From assembly GCA_000469685.2 (NCBI GenBank), contig LS997563.1, positions 35,804,968 to 35,868,967 on the forward strand: a stretch of 64,000 nt of DNA, written 5' to 3'. The translations under genes and the position numbers were made by a program. Shown piece after piece: positions 46,801 through 58,629 of the stretch; position 1 is the first letter of the stretch, and each line of letters begins with the position of its first letter. Origin of the DNA: Haemonchus contortus (Eukaryota; Nematoda; Chromadorea; Rhabditida; Trichostrongylidae). The notes below the pieces were generated by a model. It searched no databases and was not told the origin of the DNA. It saw nothing but the letters and a program-made list of their open reading frames with translations.

Positions 46801-47689
46801 TTGGATAGAGCAGGCAGACGGCTACCAGAAAAGTAGTCCATTTTGAAGTGTCATATTCATAAGCATGCAGAATGTAGTTGAACGTCTGAAAAGCTATTAG
46901 ACATCATACGAGGCTTTCAGAGAACGTTTTCCTCCGTTCCTTATGATCTACGATTCTGAAACGAAATAAGGAATCTCCATGAAATCCTACCTAAGGCGAA
47001 ACTTGTCGCTGACGTTTAATGAATCAGGGGTGCAGATATTATGTTGAATGTATCTCTGACGGTAGTGACAGAATTCCATATTATGTCTATCCGAAAAATA
47101 TCCTATGTTGTTACCAAAATCTACAAGCGAATAGACGCTGGAATTTTCTGGTTTTCTATGGAACTTTTCATTTCTAGTGATTGGCAGCAGATTGGAAATT
47201 CTTATTATGCGCATGCATGAGAGTAAACTGAGTCCCACTGAGAGTCCCACTTACTCCTTAGTCGGAGACTCCAGTCAGATGAGCTACTTTTTTAGTCCAT
47301 ATTCTGGAATTAATCACTGGCTTGGTTTTGACTCGAAACAGATGCTTCCTCGGACCTCTCATACAACGATCTCACTATGAATGGACTTCTCACCATTTTA
47401 TTACCTCTAGCCTACGCTTCCTTCTCTCCCTTAGATTTCCTTGATACATCTTTGTCGTGGGTACAGCCCTGTTCTCTATTGAACAACTGTCGTACTCTTT
47501 CCTTTTGCTTCCTTAATACCGTTATAATCACCTTTTTCACTCGAAAATTTCACCCTGTGCCCTGCCACCTTTTCCTTTCCTTTTTCTATTTCGATGACGT
47601 TTTTGGCATTGCCTGCCACAAAGCCAGTCCACTGTGGAAAAGGGTAAAAAGTAAAATCCTCAGGCGATGACCATTCCCATCTGACAGAT
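46801..47689. other. no feature recognised
   Basis: Overlapping frames on both strands near 47377-47784 have no motif. Nothing supported. Confidence 0.3.
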
Positions 47690-47925
47690 GCGTCCCGCGT
47701 TCGACTTCCATTCAGAATTCTAATGGCGTATTGAATGTGTATGTGCCCTGTACATTGGCCACCCGAGTCAGCGCTTTCATCCATCTAGACTAGTGTGGCA
47801 TCAATTAGCCGACCCCGTAGAGATGGAAGGCTTGGTTGCCCTGGGCGGATATCATCCTGGGATTTGAACTGATGGTCATGAGTGTGTGATATTGCACCAC
47901 GTACCACTATGCGACACCCGCCCTA
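47690..47925 (-). repeat. SINE copy, nearly full length
   Basis: The reverse complement shows the head GGGTGTCGCATAGTGGTACG, a B-box relic (plus strand GGGATTTGAACTGATGG) and the body blocks through GAAGTCGAACGCGGGACGC. It is one of the more complete copies. Confidence 0.6.
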
Positions 47926-48540
47926 GCCTCCCTCAGACAGATATGTAGGTAATAGAAAAAGGGAATCACCTGGCGATGAGTGAATTTCAAAAAGCGATGT
48001 CTCTAAGGTAACAAGTGATCAAGTAAGGCATCTATCACCCCAGACCCAAAATGCATTAACACAGGGCTCATATTGGAGTGGGATCAACAGCAAAACGTGA
48101 TTAGGGTTGTAATCAAGAAATGATCTAATCATATGCTAAACTCAAAGATAGGCCAGTTACTTGCAACTTGCTGAGGATGATGGTCTGACTTAGGTTACCC
48201 TGGGAGTCGAACAAGGCGTATACAATAGCACACAAAAGTGTTCGGCGAAATGCTTCTTCAATTGTACTTTTTAGTCGTAACTCCTTTCTTACGTGATGTA
48301 ATCATACAAAATTTCAATATATGTAGCACGGGTGTACCACTATTAACCTGCTATTTGTTCGTGTTCCAGATATCCCGAAGAGCTTGAACTCTAAATCAAC
48401 CGGAAATATCAGGTTGGAAGATAAAACCTGCCTTTTCCCCCTTTTTAGTCCTTTTTGTCCCTTAGATGATGCTTTAGCGCTCTGAACAGGTGAGCACCAG
48501 AGGGCGTAGGTCCGTTAAGTAAGCTGGAGGCAACAGTATT
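47926..48540. other. no feature recognised
   Basis: No open frame or shared repeat could be supported. Confidence 0.3.
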
Positions 48541-48541
48541 C

Positions 48542-49020
48542 CTATTCGAGTCTACTAATTTTTTGACGCGTTCTGTTGGCCACATCCAGGCTTGCGCTAT
48601 CGTGGAGTAGGAAGACATTGGATCTTTTCGGCTGTAGCTCTCGCATTACGTCGACCACTTTTTGCAGCTGGTTAGCGTCGACTGTGGCCGTCACTGTAGT
48701 GCCACTGTCAAGCAGGTCCCAGTAAATCATTCCACTGCAGTCCCACCAACAACACAATAAAACCTTCTTCTCATGGAGGTCTGCTTTAAGCTTCGTAAGC
48801 GGCTTCTCTTCTCGCGTACCCAAGTGGAGCTTACGTGTGTGGTTCATATAAAGCACTCAGCTCTCATCTACGGTCACTATGTCTCGTAAGTCCTTTCGAT
48901 AGGGACGAAGCAGAAGAGACTCAGCCACGTGCATCCTGTTCGCTCGTCAGACAGGCATAGTTTATGGTCAGACAGGCGTAGTTCATGAGGAAGCTTCTCA
49001 CGAGCCCTCTTATACTTCTT
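48542..49020 (-). pseudogene. mariner transposase fragment
   Basis: The minus strand reads RPYRKDLRDIVTVDES, a TGA in place of the usual Trp, then VLYMNHTRKLHLG, KADLHEKKVLLCCWWDCSG and FLLHDSASLDVANR. These correspond to the first catalytic aspartate block (IVTGDEKW), the WW block and the second aspartate block (LHDNARPH) of mariner transposases. The third aspartate region and TIRs are absent. Confidence 0.75.
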
Positions 49021-49474
49021 TCCAAAATCCTTCACGAACACTCTAAGGAATCAGGAGCTGAAACATTTGAAAAGGGCTTTGGTTTTTTCTTGTAGGAACA
49101 TGTTCAGTGTTGCAGGACTTATCTTCCAACCTGATACAAATGATGGTCCTTCTCAAATTTCCTTCATTTTTGCCATCCAAAGTGTACGAGCGCCAATGCC
49201 GAATACAGTAGATGAGAAAGACGCACAGAACGTGCGAATAACTGTAGACGTCAATAACTTTGCCCTTAGCGAAATCTACTACCTTAACAAGTATTGCTCT
49301 TAGTTATGCGGAAATTAATGCTTTGCAGTCAAAAAGTGTTGGATGGTGTGAAATATGCTCTGGTTAAACATATCAAAATGTCGCGCGATTTGCTCCGCTA
49401 TAAAAAAGTTATGAACAAAAAAGCGTAAGAGCGTTTGGCCGAATACTCTTGAGCACTACTGTATATCCCTTGTA

Positions 49475-50051
49475 TTAGGTTGATGCATAATTATTGCGGA
49501 TTTTTTCGCGACTTCTTTTCTCTCGATAAAACTAAGCTCTTGAATTCGGGATTTTCGTAGAAATTATCTTCTCGCTTTCCTTAACAGAAATATGTCTAGA
49601 AAGTCATCTTCATATGCGCCACATTATGCTCTATTACTTCGAGAAATGATGGGAGGCGGCACACTCATAACGTGTTCTCAACGAACTTCTCGACGATGGA
49701 ACAGTCAGCCAAAGCCGAATAAAGAATGGAATTTGCTTCTACGGTCACCCTATTCACCAACAGAAACTCTATAGATTATCACGTCAATCGTCCGTTGAAA
49801 AATTGGTTAACGAACAGAACTTTCGACGAAGTGGATGGTTGGATGGCCAACGTCAAGGCGTGATGGCCTCCAAGAATCGAAACTTCTTCGTCTGTGAAAT
49901 CCAACCGCCTAGCAAATGGGAAGCAGAGCTTGACGTAGATGGTGGATATGTTCCGGAGTAATTATTTGAACATGTCTTTGATAGATATTTCTATCATTTC
50001 GTCAAGTAAAATTTGGTGAAAAAAATCCGCAATAATTGTGCATCAACCTAA
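49475..50051 (+). mobile_element. mariner (Hsmar1-like) deletion derivative, TA-flanked
   Basis: A 577-bp copy with complete TIRs (TTAGGTTGATGCATAATTAT and its inverse, one mismatch) and TA duplications at 49473-49474 and 50052-50053. Only N- and C-terminal transposase remnants remain, with stops. It is the best-preserved member of this derivative family in the window. Confidence 0.85.
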
Positions 50052-50070
50052 TACAATATGTCCTTGCACA

Positions 50071-50990
50071 CTACAATTGTGTTTTCCATTCATTCACTAT
50101 GTACGGTATTTGGCGCAAAGAAGACGGATTAGTGAGAAATCCTAGCATTCCGCTCAGCGTCACAAATTCTTGACTCTCGACTGAAAAATGACATGAGGGT
50201 TTTTTCATCGAACCGGAAAAACGCAAATGAGCCATTTTTGGCAGAGCAGTCAGGTTTTTCAGTTGGTGGGAAGAACGGCATTTTCTCAGCAGCCTCAAGT
50301 CTCTCTCATAATGTGAGACATCCTCGCGTTGGTCTGGCTTGTCGTCAATGTTTGCTATGATTTTCAATGCAATTTTGCGAATGTAAACATTTTCCTGCGT
50401 CTCTGCAATCTGTGTAATGCCTAAGCATGCTGCTTTCGTTCTCTGGTACCCTCCCAGCAGAACGGATAATTCTCGCTGAGTTGTCAACGCATCACCGGAC
50501 TCCGTCTGTCCGTCTGTCCGTCCGTCCGTACGTGTTAGGGCATCAGTGCTGACCATACTCGCCCATGCTACCCCGGTTATTATTATGGTGTGTTCTGCTG
50601 AGGCTGCTTCCCCTCTACGTAACGTCTGGGACGTCTTGTGATCTGTTTTGGAGTTCACGACAAAGCCTTGGCTATGAGCAGGGCATCCAGGTAAACGCTT
50701 CTTCCTCACATAGATGGTGTTGTTTCTCAGCCAAGTTTATAGTTTATAGTGGAGAAAGATGAGATTTTCACAAAGATCTTTGTTTTGCTCTTTTCCTATC
50801 TGTTTTATTAACTTTTATCTTTAGTTTACCACGGACCTGCTTAAATTTCTTACAGGTCTTTTTTTTCATGCTTTGTGCAATTTACATGCTTTTAGCTTCA
50901 TTAGATTGGTTATGTTTAAATTATTTATGCGAAGCATTCTACGGTCTCAATCTCGACTATTTTCGGCTTATCACCAAGATTTTCTTGATT
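50071..50990. other. no gene supported; long open frame noted
   Basis: A 212-codon minus-strand frame (50071-50709) is the longest in the window. It includes a translated GTCC-type microsatellite (RTDGRTDGQTE) and no family motif, so I do not call it a gene. The sequence after 50760 is AT-rich. Confidence 0.25.
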
Positions 50991-51000
50991 ATTTTTGCCG

Positions 51001-51265
51001 TAGGTAGTGGTGCAGTGGCAAGCGGCGCACTATGAAATACGCATGGTCATGGGTTCGAATCCCGGACCAACAGCCGCTTGGGGCCACCGTTCCCTCCATC
51101 CCTCAGTGGTCAGTTAATTGGTACCAGACTTACCTGGATAGATAAAAGCGCTGACTTGTAGATCGGCTGTCCTGCGGAATTCGTAGAATAGACCTTATAC
51201 GCGTTCAATTCGCCACTGTGATTCCGAATGGAAGTTGAATGCATGGGCGCATCCCTCAGACTAGA
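51001..51265 (+). repeat. SINE copy with intact B box
   Basis: The head GTAGTGGTGCAGTGGCAAGC is the best A-box match of the family (TGGCnnAGTGG-like). An exact B box GGTTCGAATCC lies at 51052-51062. The body blocks GATAAAAGCGCTGACTTGTA and GGAAGTTGAATGCATGG follow. Confidence 0.7.
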
Positions 51266-51990
51266 TAAATTAGCGCCTAAAGGTTTCATACACAATCATT
51301 TTACTTCGTAATTTACCTGGGTGAGTTCCGATCAATAGTAAGAGCCTATCGTGAAACACTTCATGGCGGTAGTCATTCCCGGCTCCAGCAGTGTTACAAT
51401 GTATTTTATGATCAAGACAAGAATTAAATTTCGTAAACCTATAAAGAGAAAGAACTGCTTTGATTGATCGGAAGAGGTTTTTGCACTCCCATCTGCTGTC
51501 AAAAGGCAAACGCACAGGTACCGGTTGTGGTACCCGGTCGGCTAATCGCTCTCGCATCAGCGATTCATTAGGGAGAAGAAATATCGCGTTTATGCAATCT
51601 TTATCGCAGCTTTCATCTATTGAAATCAGCCGAGGACTTTCTTTGCCAAAACGACAGTTAGCTTTGCTGGCAAATGTGATTCCTGAAACCTCCCGTCTAG
51701 TTTATACAACACTAATTCCAGTGACGGTTTTTCTATCGAATTCTCCGTGGGCAGTATTTGGCCAGCCTTTAGCCCTGTTGCGTGTTTACGTTGTATGACA
51801 TAGTCCTATCAGGGATAGCTTCAATAATAGCTACTGTTTGACCATATAACCCGTCACTCGTCCCATGAGATATTTTAACTAACTACTGCTTTCGCTATAT
51901 TAAAAAAACTGGAAATTAAAAACTGGAACCAAAAGATGGTCTAAAAGGGGATTTTTCGAGGTTAAACTTAGCCTTCAAATGCAAGCAATC
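51266..51990. other. no feature recognised
   Basis: An open frame at 51460-51798 (+) has no recognised motif and is overlapped on the minus strand. Confidence 0.3.
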
Positions 51991-51997
51991 ACCTCTA

Positions 51998-52175
51998 TCA
52001 CCTGTCGTCCCGTTGATCATTGATTTGCTCGAGCGGACGCCAGTAACGTCTCCATTCGTCCCTGTCACGAGCAAGAGTGGTCCAGTGAATCGTCCTCGCT
52101 TCAGGGACACGAGGTCCAACATTTTTTTCGTTCAGCGCTTTCTTAAAAGGAATGTTGGACCTCTTGTCCCTGATG
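51998..52175 (-). pseudogene. LINE reverse transcriptase C-terminal remnant
   Basis: The minus-strand frame ends [18 protein letters not shown] then [20 protein letters not shown] and a basic tail before the stop. A W-x-x-L-A-R-D-R-x-x-W ending is typical of the C-terminus of nematode LINE polyproteins. The upstream RT domain is absent. Confidence 0.5.
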
Positions 52176-52187
52176 CGAGGAAGATTC
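52087..52187. repeat. ~42-bp-arm hairpin (inverted LINE duplication)
   Basis: Left arm 52087-52128 and right arm 52145-52187 are inverted copies with only a few mismatches, sharing the core GAGGTCCAACATT. The loop is about 16 nt. The left arm is LINE coding sequence, so the right arm is an inverted duplicate of it. Confidence 0.7.
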
Positions 52188-52189
52188 AA

Positions 52190-53667
52190 AATGCAAGCAA
52201 AAAACTCGTCAATATAGGCTGTTACCAGGAGCCTTCTTCCGGAAAGTTCGTAAAACACCGATGAAAGAACCAAGTATTTATTTGTTGATGAGAGTTATTG
52301 TTATGTGGTAATTCAAATGAAGCAAAATATAGGGTCAGGCTTGCTTTCATATAGGTCAAGTAGGATTAGCCCTTGGAGACGGGAGGTGCAAATTTTGTCG
52401 CTAGGGAGTCCACCCATGTGAGTGGTGAACTTCTTGGGCAGTTGGACTTGGGTGGGAAGTTATCACTCGTCTTTGTTCCAGTCAAGAATCCACTCGTTCT
52501 TTACGATGAGATAGTTGACAAACAAACAAATTTAAAAAGAAAATGCTTTTTATTGACTTGCGGAAAAATGGAGTGATCGTTTGTTTTACATTTTTTTAAC
52601 TCGTTCAATCTTCTTGAAAGAAAAGCCCAACTTATGCAGAAGCAGGAGAAGAGAGATGAGCAAGTGGGAGATTAATAAGTGCCATTGTAAGAGAACGGGT
52701 TCTAAGTTGATCCCGAAGCTTTTTTACAGTACTCAGTTCTTCTGTGTCCAAATACATCAATGAAGCTAAACAAATGCCGTACATTATTGGTAAACATTGA
52801 GCAGATAGTATTCCGTAAAGGAAACATGGAAACTCAATTCTCAAGACCAACTTCAGAAGAACTATCGATACCAACGAAAACCTGCGAAAAGACCTACAGA
52901 TTACGTATCGCTAGCGTTTGTGAGATTTCCCTATGCACCAATTCAGTAGTGGATATTCGATACTTCCGTATGCTTGAAGACTCAGCCCATGAGCGATTTT
53001 TGGTTTCCACTCCTCAAGTATGTGTCGGTGCCATCACGTTTTTACAGCTGGTCCGCAAGACAGTGACGACGGCTGTCGATGGTTTTTCCCATGACTGATG
53101 GGTATTTTCAGACCATGTGTCACACGTTACGGCTGCTTCGTCATTTCAGTGTGGGAACATCTCCGCTATGATGATGGATCGACTACGTGAGCGTCGCCGA
53201 TTTTGTTTGTTTTAGCGGCAACAGCTACATCAACAGCTTTGCCTGGGATCCCTTGGCAAACCATTACTCGTAACATCGATTTGCGATAGCCTGCTTGTCC
53301 AAATTAATGTTTTGAAGCTACTTGACCTCAATTGTTCATTCCCAAACCCCTCTGGAGTGTTTCCTTTTGTGTATCTCCAAGGAGTTTTCTGAAAGTCAGC
53401 GAAGATCGCTCCCTTTTTGCGGAAATGTGTAATAAGTGGAAAAAGCCAGCGTTTGACGCTAATCAATCACTTTTTATGATGCTACTTCTATTTAGAATCC
53501 AAGGGTGATATTAAATTTGCCTTTGCTCCCAATTGGCTTTTGCGCCCATCAAACCAAGATCATCTTACCATGCCTGTCTCAATTGTGATTCCTATGGAAT
53601 TACGTGCACGATTGGCCTTAAATTCGGTCTCCGGTATAGGGAATTTGATTGTGACACCATGGAAGTA
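52190..53667. other. no gene recognised
   Basis: A plus-strand frame at 52760-53098 and a minus-strand frame at 52632-52874 overlap; neither has a family motif. No shared repeat was found. Confidence 0.3.
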
Positions 53668-54918
53668 ATGGTGTCACCGGGGCGGGTGTGCGAATATATT
53701 TTCGATCACACCTAATCAAGCTCGCCTCGCACCTAGGTGCGAAGTGACCTTAATTAGGTGGGAAGACTACGCTATAATTATACTGCCCGCACTCGCTCCT
53801 AATCGAGTTAAAACTTGACAGCTAAAGAGGATAATGACGGTTTAAAAAGTGGAGTTCCTATAAAAAAATGGTTTTTTTTGGAAGAAAAAAGATCCACTAT
53901 CAGTTCCAACGGTTTTGAGAGTTTTATTTCCATGCGTAATAAATAAGTTCAGTATATGATTAAAGTTTCTGTGATATCGAAGAGAACGGTTCAATTTCAC
54001 TGAGTAATAAGAATACCTAAAAGAAAACCTAAATTTATAAGTAAAAACGAAGATAGTTTTGTTTGTTAAGAATCTGGACAGCTTCTCAAGTAGTAAAAAA
54101 CTAAAGGCATTCACCGTACGCAACACGGTCCGGGGGTACAGAATGCCTCTGAAATGCTCGAACTTCAGAGGGGCTTTCGAAGCAAAAGTGAAAGGCTTGG
54201 ACAGTGGAGGAAATGGGCCGTTCACAGACCGTTCACTCCTAAAGGTTTGGAGCGGGAGGACACCCTGTAAGTTCATCGAAACAGTACAGTGCGTCTCTAG
54301 AATACATGGAACTGCCTCATAAAGTAAGCAGCGGTAGTTAAAGCACTCACCCACCTGGTTAAGTAGTTCTCGATGACCTCTCTTCAATGAATGAGTTGGA
54401 GAGAGGAGAATAAGCCTGGAGACTTGCCATATGCCGTAAAAACTGTGAAATTGCCTGAATGGTGAGCCGTAGGGCGTTCAATGGCCTATCAATGAAGAGT
54501 AGTCCCAATTAAACAGTTCTAGAGAACTGCATCGCTTCTGTAAAGGTTGGTTGATATCGCAAACAAGCGAGAATACCAAAAAAAGAAGCGAACCGATCTG
54601 TTTCATCCATTTTCCAGGAACTTCGAATAAAATATATTGAAAGCATTTATTATACATGGAAATATTCTTAAAATTGTTGGAATTGATACTGGAATTTTTC
54701 CTTCCAAAAAACTCATTTTTTGAAGAAAAACCCCACACTTTTAAACTGTCATCATCTTCTATGGCTGACAAGTTCTAACTCGATTAGTTGCGAGTGGGGC
54801 AGCATAATTACCGCGGAGTCTTCGCACCTAGTTAAGGTCACTTCGCGCCTAGGTGCGAAGCGAGCTTGATTAGGTGCGATCGAAAATATATTCCCGTACC
54901 CCACCGGGGCCCTCCCAG
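53668..54918. mobile_element. foldback element with ~140-bp inverted ends
   Basis: Left arm about 53668-53808 and right arm about 54776-54918 are inverted copies. They share AATATATTTTCGATC, ACCTAATCAAGCTCGC, CACCTAGGTGCGAAG and GACCTTAA blocks in order. Each arm also contains smaller palindromes (GCACCTAGGTGC). The ~970-bp AT-rich interior has only low-information open frames. It is probably a non-autonomous DNA transposon; target duplications were not resolved. Confidence 0.65.
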
Positions 54919-55070
54919 CAACTACCCTAAGCTCTAAAAAAGACGTCATCAAAAAATGTGCAAAAGAGTGAGTACTGGTGCGAGTTTTATCGAAGGTCTG
55001 AAGCCAATTGGAGGGAGGCTGGTGTGCACCTGAAAAGCTTCACGATTCTGGTTGTACGCCACCTGAACCA

Positions 55071-55760
55071 TCCTACTTATATGTATAATCGGCTAAGTGT
55101 GTCTGCTGGTGTGTTTGTGTGTATGTGTGTGTGTCTGACCGGAAATTCATAACTTCTGTCCTCGTGGACCTAGAAAGTGCAAAATTGGTAGGAGTACTGA
55201 GGGCAGGACGGGAACACTTATGGTAAGTGGAAGGCCCGGGCTCCGCCTATAGTTGACGGGGTTTGTGCGAAATAAGTGTCTGACCGGAAATTCATAACTT
55301 CTGTCCCCGTGGTGAAATGTGCGAGAAAATTTTTGGGCGGAAAATCATTACTTCTGTCCAAATGGACCCGCAAGTTCAAAGTTAGAAGTAGTACCGGTGG
55401 TGGGATGAAAACACTCATGAAGGGTAGCAAAGTCAGGCTTCGCCCGCAATGGGTGGGGTTTGAGCAGAAATTAATAACTCATGTCCTCGTGGGCCTAGAA
55501 AGTTCAAATTTCGAAGGGGTACAAGCGGCAGGATGTGAACAGTTATAGCGGGTGGCAGGACCGACTCCACCCACAGGGGCGCGGTTTGCACGAAAATTGT
55601 TAATTTGGTCCTAGGACGTCCAAACTTGGTAGGATGGAGGACTGGAAACATGATGGGAACACTTATGGAGGATGGCAGGACCGGACCTCGCCCACAGAGG
55701 GGGGGGGGTTGCGCGAAAATTGACAATTTGGCCCTAGGGCGTTTGGCGTTATTCCAATTG
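55071..55760 (+). mobile_element. non-autonomous Helitron (HINE family), 3' end unclear
   Basis: It starts TCCTACTTATATGTATAATC after A (55070) and has a GT-rich microsatellite and several ~127-bp units (GGCGGGGTTTGTGCG-type marks near 55255, 55450, 55570 and 55690). No hairpin plus CTRR end is evident within 100 bp of 55760, so the right edge is approximate. Confidence 0.6.
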
Positions 55761-58629
55761 CACGGAAACTTCACGGAGGTACGCTTCCTCATCCTATCTG
55801 TCTTTTTTTCTCTGAATAATCGCCTTTATGATATTATACGATGTTCTATTTGGACACAGCGAAGATGGCTTACAGAAAAAATCGCTCCTAATTCGGAACT
55901 AATACTGAGGGTGTAGAGCTTTCAAAGAAAGAGGAGAATCCGAAGTGTTATTTACGCATAGCGAATTTCTTACAAGAAGGAGGACACCATAAGAACGAGG
56001 GAAGACCGGCGTTAGCCGGGCGGCCCGACTGGTCGGAAAAATTTGCTTTGTAAAAAGACGATGCCATGGTAAAAGGTACGCCTGAGTAGCAGTCCGTGCA
56101 CTGTGCTTGTCAACTTAACCAAATTCTGCTCAATTCCGACTGAAAATAGGATCGGCTTCGGAGTCGCTTGTTGTTTTAAGAGACACCGTGTAGAGGGCCC
56201 ACTGTAACCAGCATTACAAAGTGTATGTAGTTGACATGGCGCAGCCCAGAACTGGCAGTCTTGGGAGGAGCATGCGAAAAGCATCGACAATTTGGTAGAA
56301 AGTGATGCATCACTGAGTTCTCAGTTCCAACGTCAACTGAATGAACATCGTCATGAAAGCCAACATTTCTCCTTCCTCTGGATAGCCCCAACTCCTGTGT
56401 GAGGCATTGCTTGTGAAAAATCTGACATCACGATTTTTATGTCGATTTCAGTCTGACGGTCGGTCAATGTTTAGATGTGCAGTCAAAACTAAAGTATAAA
56501 CCAGTTTCTTGAAAAGATTTGGACCTAGGTTATGAAAGGTTTTTTCGTAATTTTTTTTTTTGTGTGAAACGACGCTCCCGTCTAGAAGCCATATAGCGCA
56601 ACTGATATGCGTTTGATTACAAGTTAGCCGAGACAGTTAAAAGCCATTGATTATGTTTTCTAATTTCTCGATAAGCCATTTTATTAAGGTTAATAATACA
56701 ACATCACACAATTTGGCAGATACTTTGAATGGATAACATCTCGCCCTATCTGCCTTCTTCAAAGCTCGAAAGAATAGAATAGATCCACGAGGCTATGAGA
56801 CCAAATATCTCAGCACCCAACAAGGCTTTCGAGACAATCTTAAACGTTACAGAATCCAAACAAAGTGAAAGATGTCACATTTCAGTTCATGAAGAATGGC
56901 TATTTCAAAGCAAAGCAAAGATTTGGAACATCTCTTAACTTTTCTTCATTTTTTCACTAAAAATGCATATCATTCTGAGCACTTTGAAATGGATAAATTC
57001 AGAAATTTCCGCAGGGAACCTCAGTTTCAATAATTTTTTCCAGCTTCAAGTCTGTTGCAATGTATCGAGTGTGAAGATATGGGCTTTCAAATCAGCTGCA
57101 AACTTTCAAATCTCACGGTTAGTCTTCGAGTCGGATTTCCCACAAATTGAAGATGATCCATACTCGGAGTTACAGGTAACTGCTCTCCCTTTCTAATACT
57201 ACTCGAGACAGCTTATTTTTACACCATTTGAATACCATTACCATTTCAAATCAATCCTTTTCACGCAAACTCATATTTTCTATACATGTAAAGCCTTCAT
57301 GCCAAATTTTGTCCATGCTTATTCACACTGCTAATTCACAGGTGACTTTATGGGGACCGCTCTCTCTAATCTAAGGATTTACTATCGAGATGGTCCTATC
57401 CTAATGGATGTTGATTTCGTGAAAAATAAATGGTGTGGGCGGATGGAGTTCCGCTGAACTCTAATGTGATTTCTGATTTCGTGATCAACTATATTCATGT
57501 CCACTACCCTGCCCTCTTCCCCCGCCTGTCCTCAATACTCGCTCTTTCTAATGTGCAACTTGGAGTCCAGTCAAAGAGGTAGTGCTGGTGTTTTCGTCAC
57601 TCCGAAAGTTATGCCGTGTTATGATTCTTAACTACACCTTGTCGGTTCTATAGCAATACTTCAGGAGGTGGCAGTGGTGTATCGCTGCAGATTTGTGTTT
57701 ATAATCCTCGAGTTGATTTGAAAAGCATTATAACTATTACTAGGTACAACAATTGATCCGCGATTTCGGACATCGAACTGGCAGGCCTTGTGCAAAACAC
57801 TGTGTGCTTATTTCATCCTTTAGTAGGGTCAAAGGTGTCGCTGCAAAAGTCGACCTTATCAGTATGATCCCCTTATTTCGACTTCCTGAGCTATCCTTCT
57901 CCTCCAAGTTTTCAAGGTAATTTTCAAGGTAAAATTTATATATACATATGTATACTCTGTGGTCTCAGCAGTTCTTCCACGCAGAACACCCTTCAGTCAA
58001 GAAAAGGTTTGTCGAAGCGCGTGCCCCTCGCAAGTGGCGCACGGCATTTGCTTTTTCTCTCCAACTTCTTCTCGTCAAGAAGCTTATAGGGCTTTCGAAT
58101 CTTATCTGGATAAAATTGTGTTTACTAGGGGTAGTCTCTCCTCATCGCAGTAGAACATACAAAAAAATCAGCAGTCACTTTTCTCGTACTTCGGCAGGTT
58201 TTGAGCGTACTCCTTCCCAAGTAATTCTATTCGGAAAAGGGGTTGTATGTGAGGCAAAACGACCGTCTTGAGGTTCGCCCAGACCTGTCTGTGCATCGCT
58301 ATTCAAGGGTGGGGAAAATGTTGAAACGAGGAGTGATTCCGGAAAGAGACTAACGGAATGCGCGCAAAGACGGAACGGTACTACCCGCGAGGTTCTACCG
58401 TATTTCGAAATCTGATAAGTATAAATTGAGAGCAACAAAGTAAATATGTAGTCTAACGTATATCATGAACATAAGGGAGGTGCAGACTTGGAACCCTTCA
58501 AAACCCTTCAAACAAGAAAATTATGGGAAGTCCAAAAAGTTGTTACCATACATATTTATGTTCAATTGTTACCAGTTGTTACCATATACATTGATGTGTT
58601 AGTTGTTACTGTACACATTTATGTCCAAT
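55761..58629. other. no gene supported
   Basis: One possible exon-like frame lies at about 57051-57175 (+), between an acceptor (TTTTTTCCAG) and a GTAACT donor, but two frames stay open or nearly so and neither matches a family. A Cys-rich minus-strand frame near 56012-56290 (CSSQDCQFWAAPCQLHTLC) is unassigned. Confidence 0.3.

Noticed and set aside
50071..50709. 212-codon minus-strand open frame, longest in the window
   Set aside because: It translates a GTCC microsatellite, has no family motif or splice context, and lies in repeat-rich DNA next to a mariner copy. Length alone is not enough.
53842..54387. 181-codon minus-strand frame
   Set aside because: It lies inside the AT-rich interior of the foldback element, has Phe/Lys-biased composition and no motif.
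56012..56040. GC-rich palindrome followed by CTGG as 3' end of the 55-kb Helitron
   Set aside because: The hairpin has almost no loop and differs from the family's GCGTGCG 3' motif, so the boundary cannot be supported.
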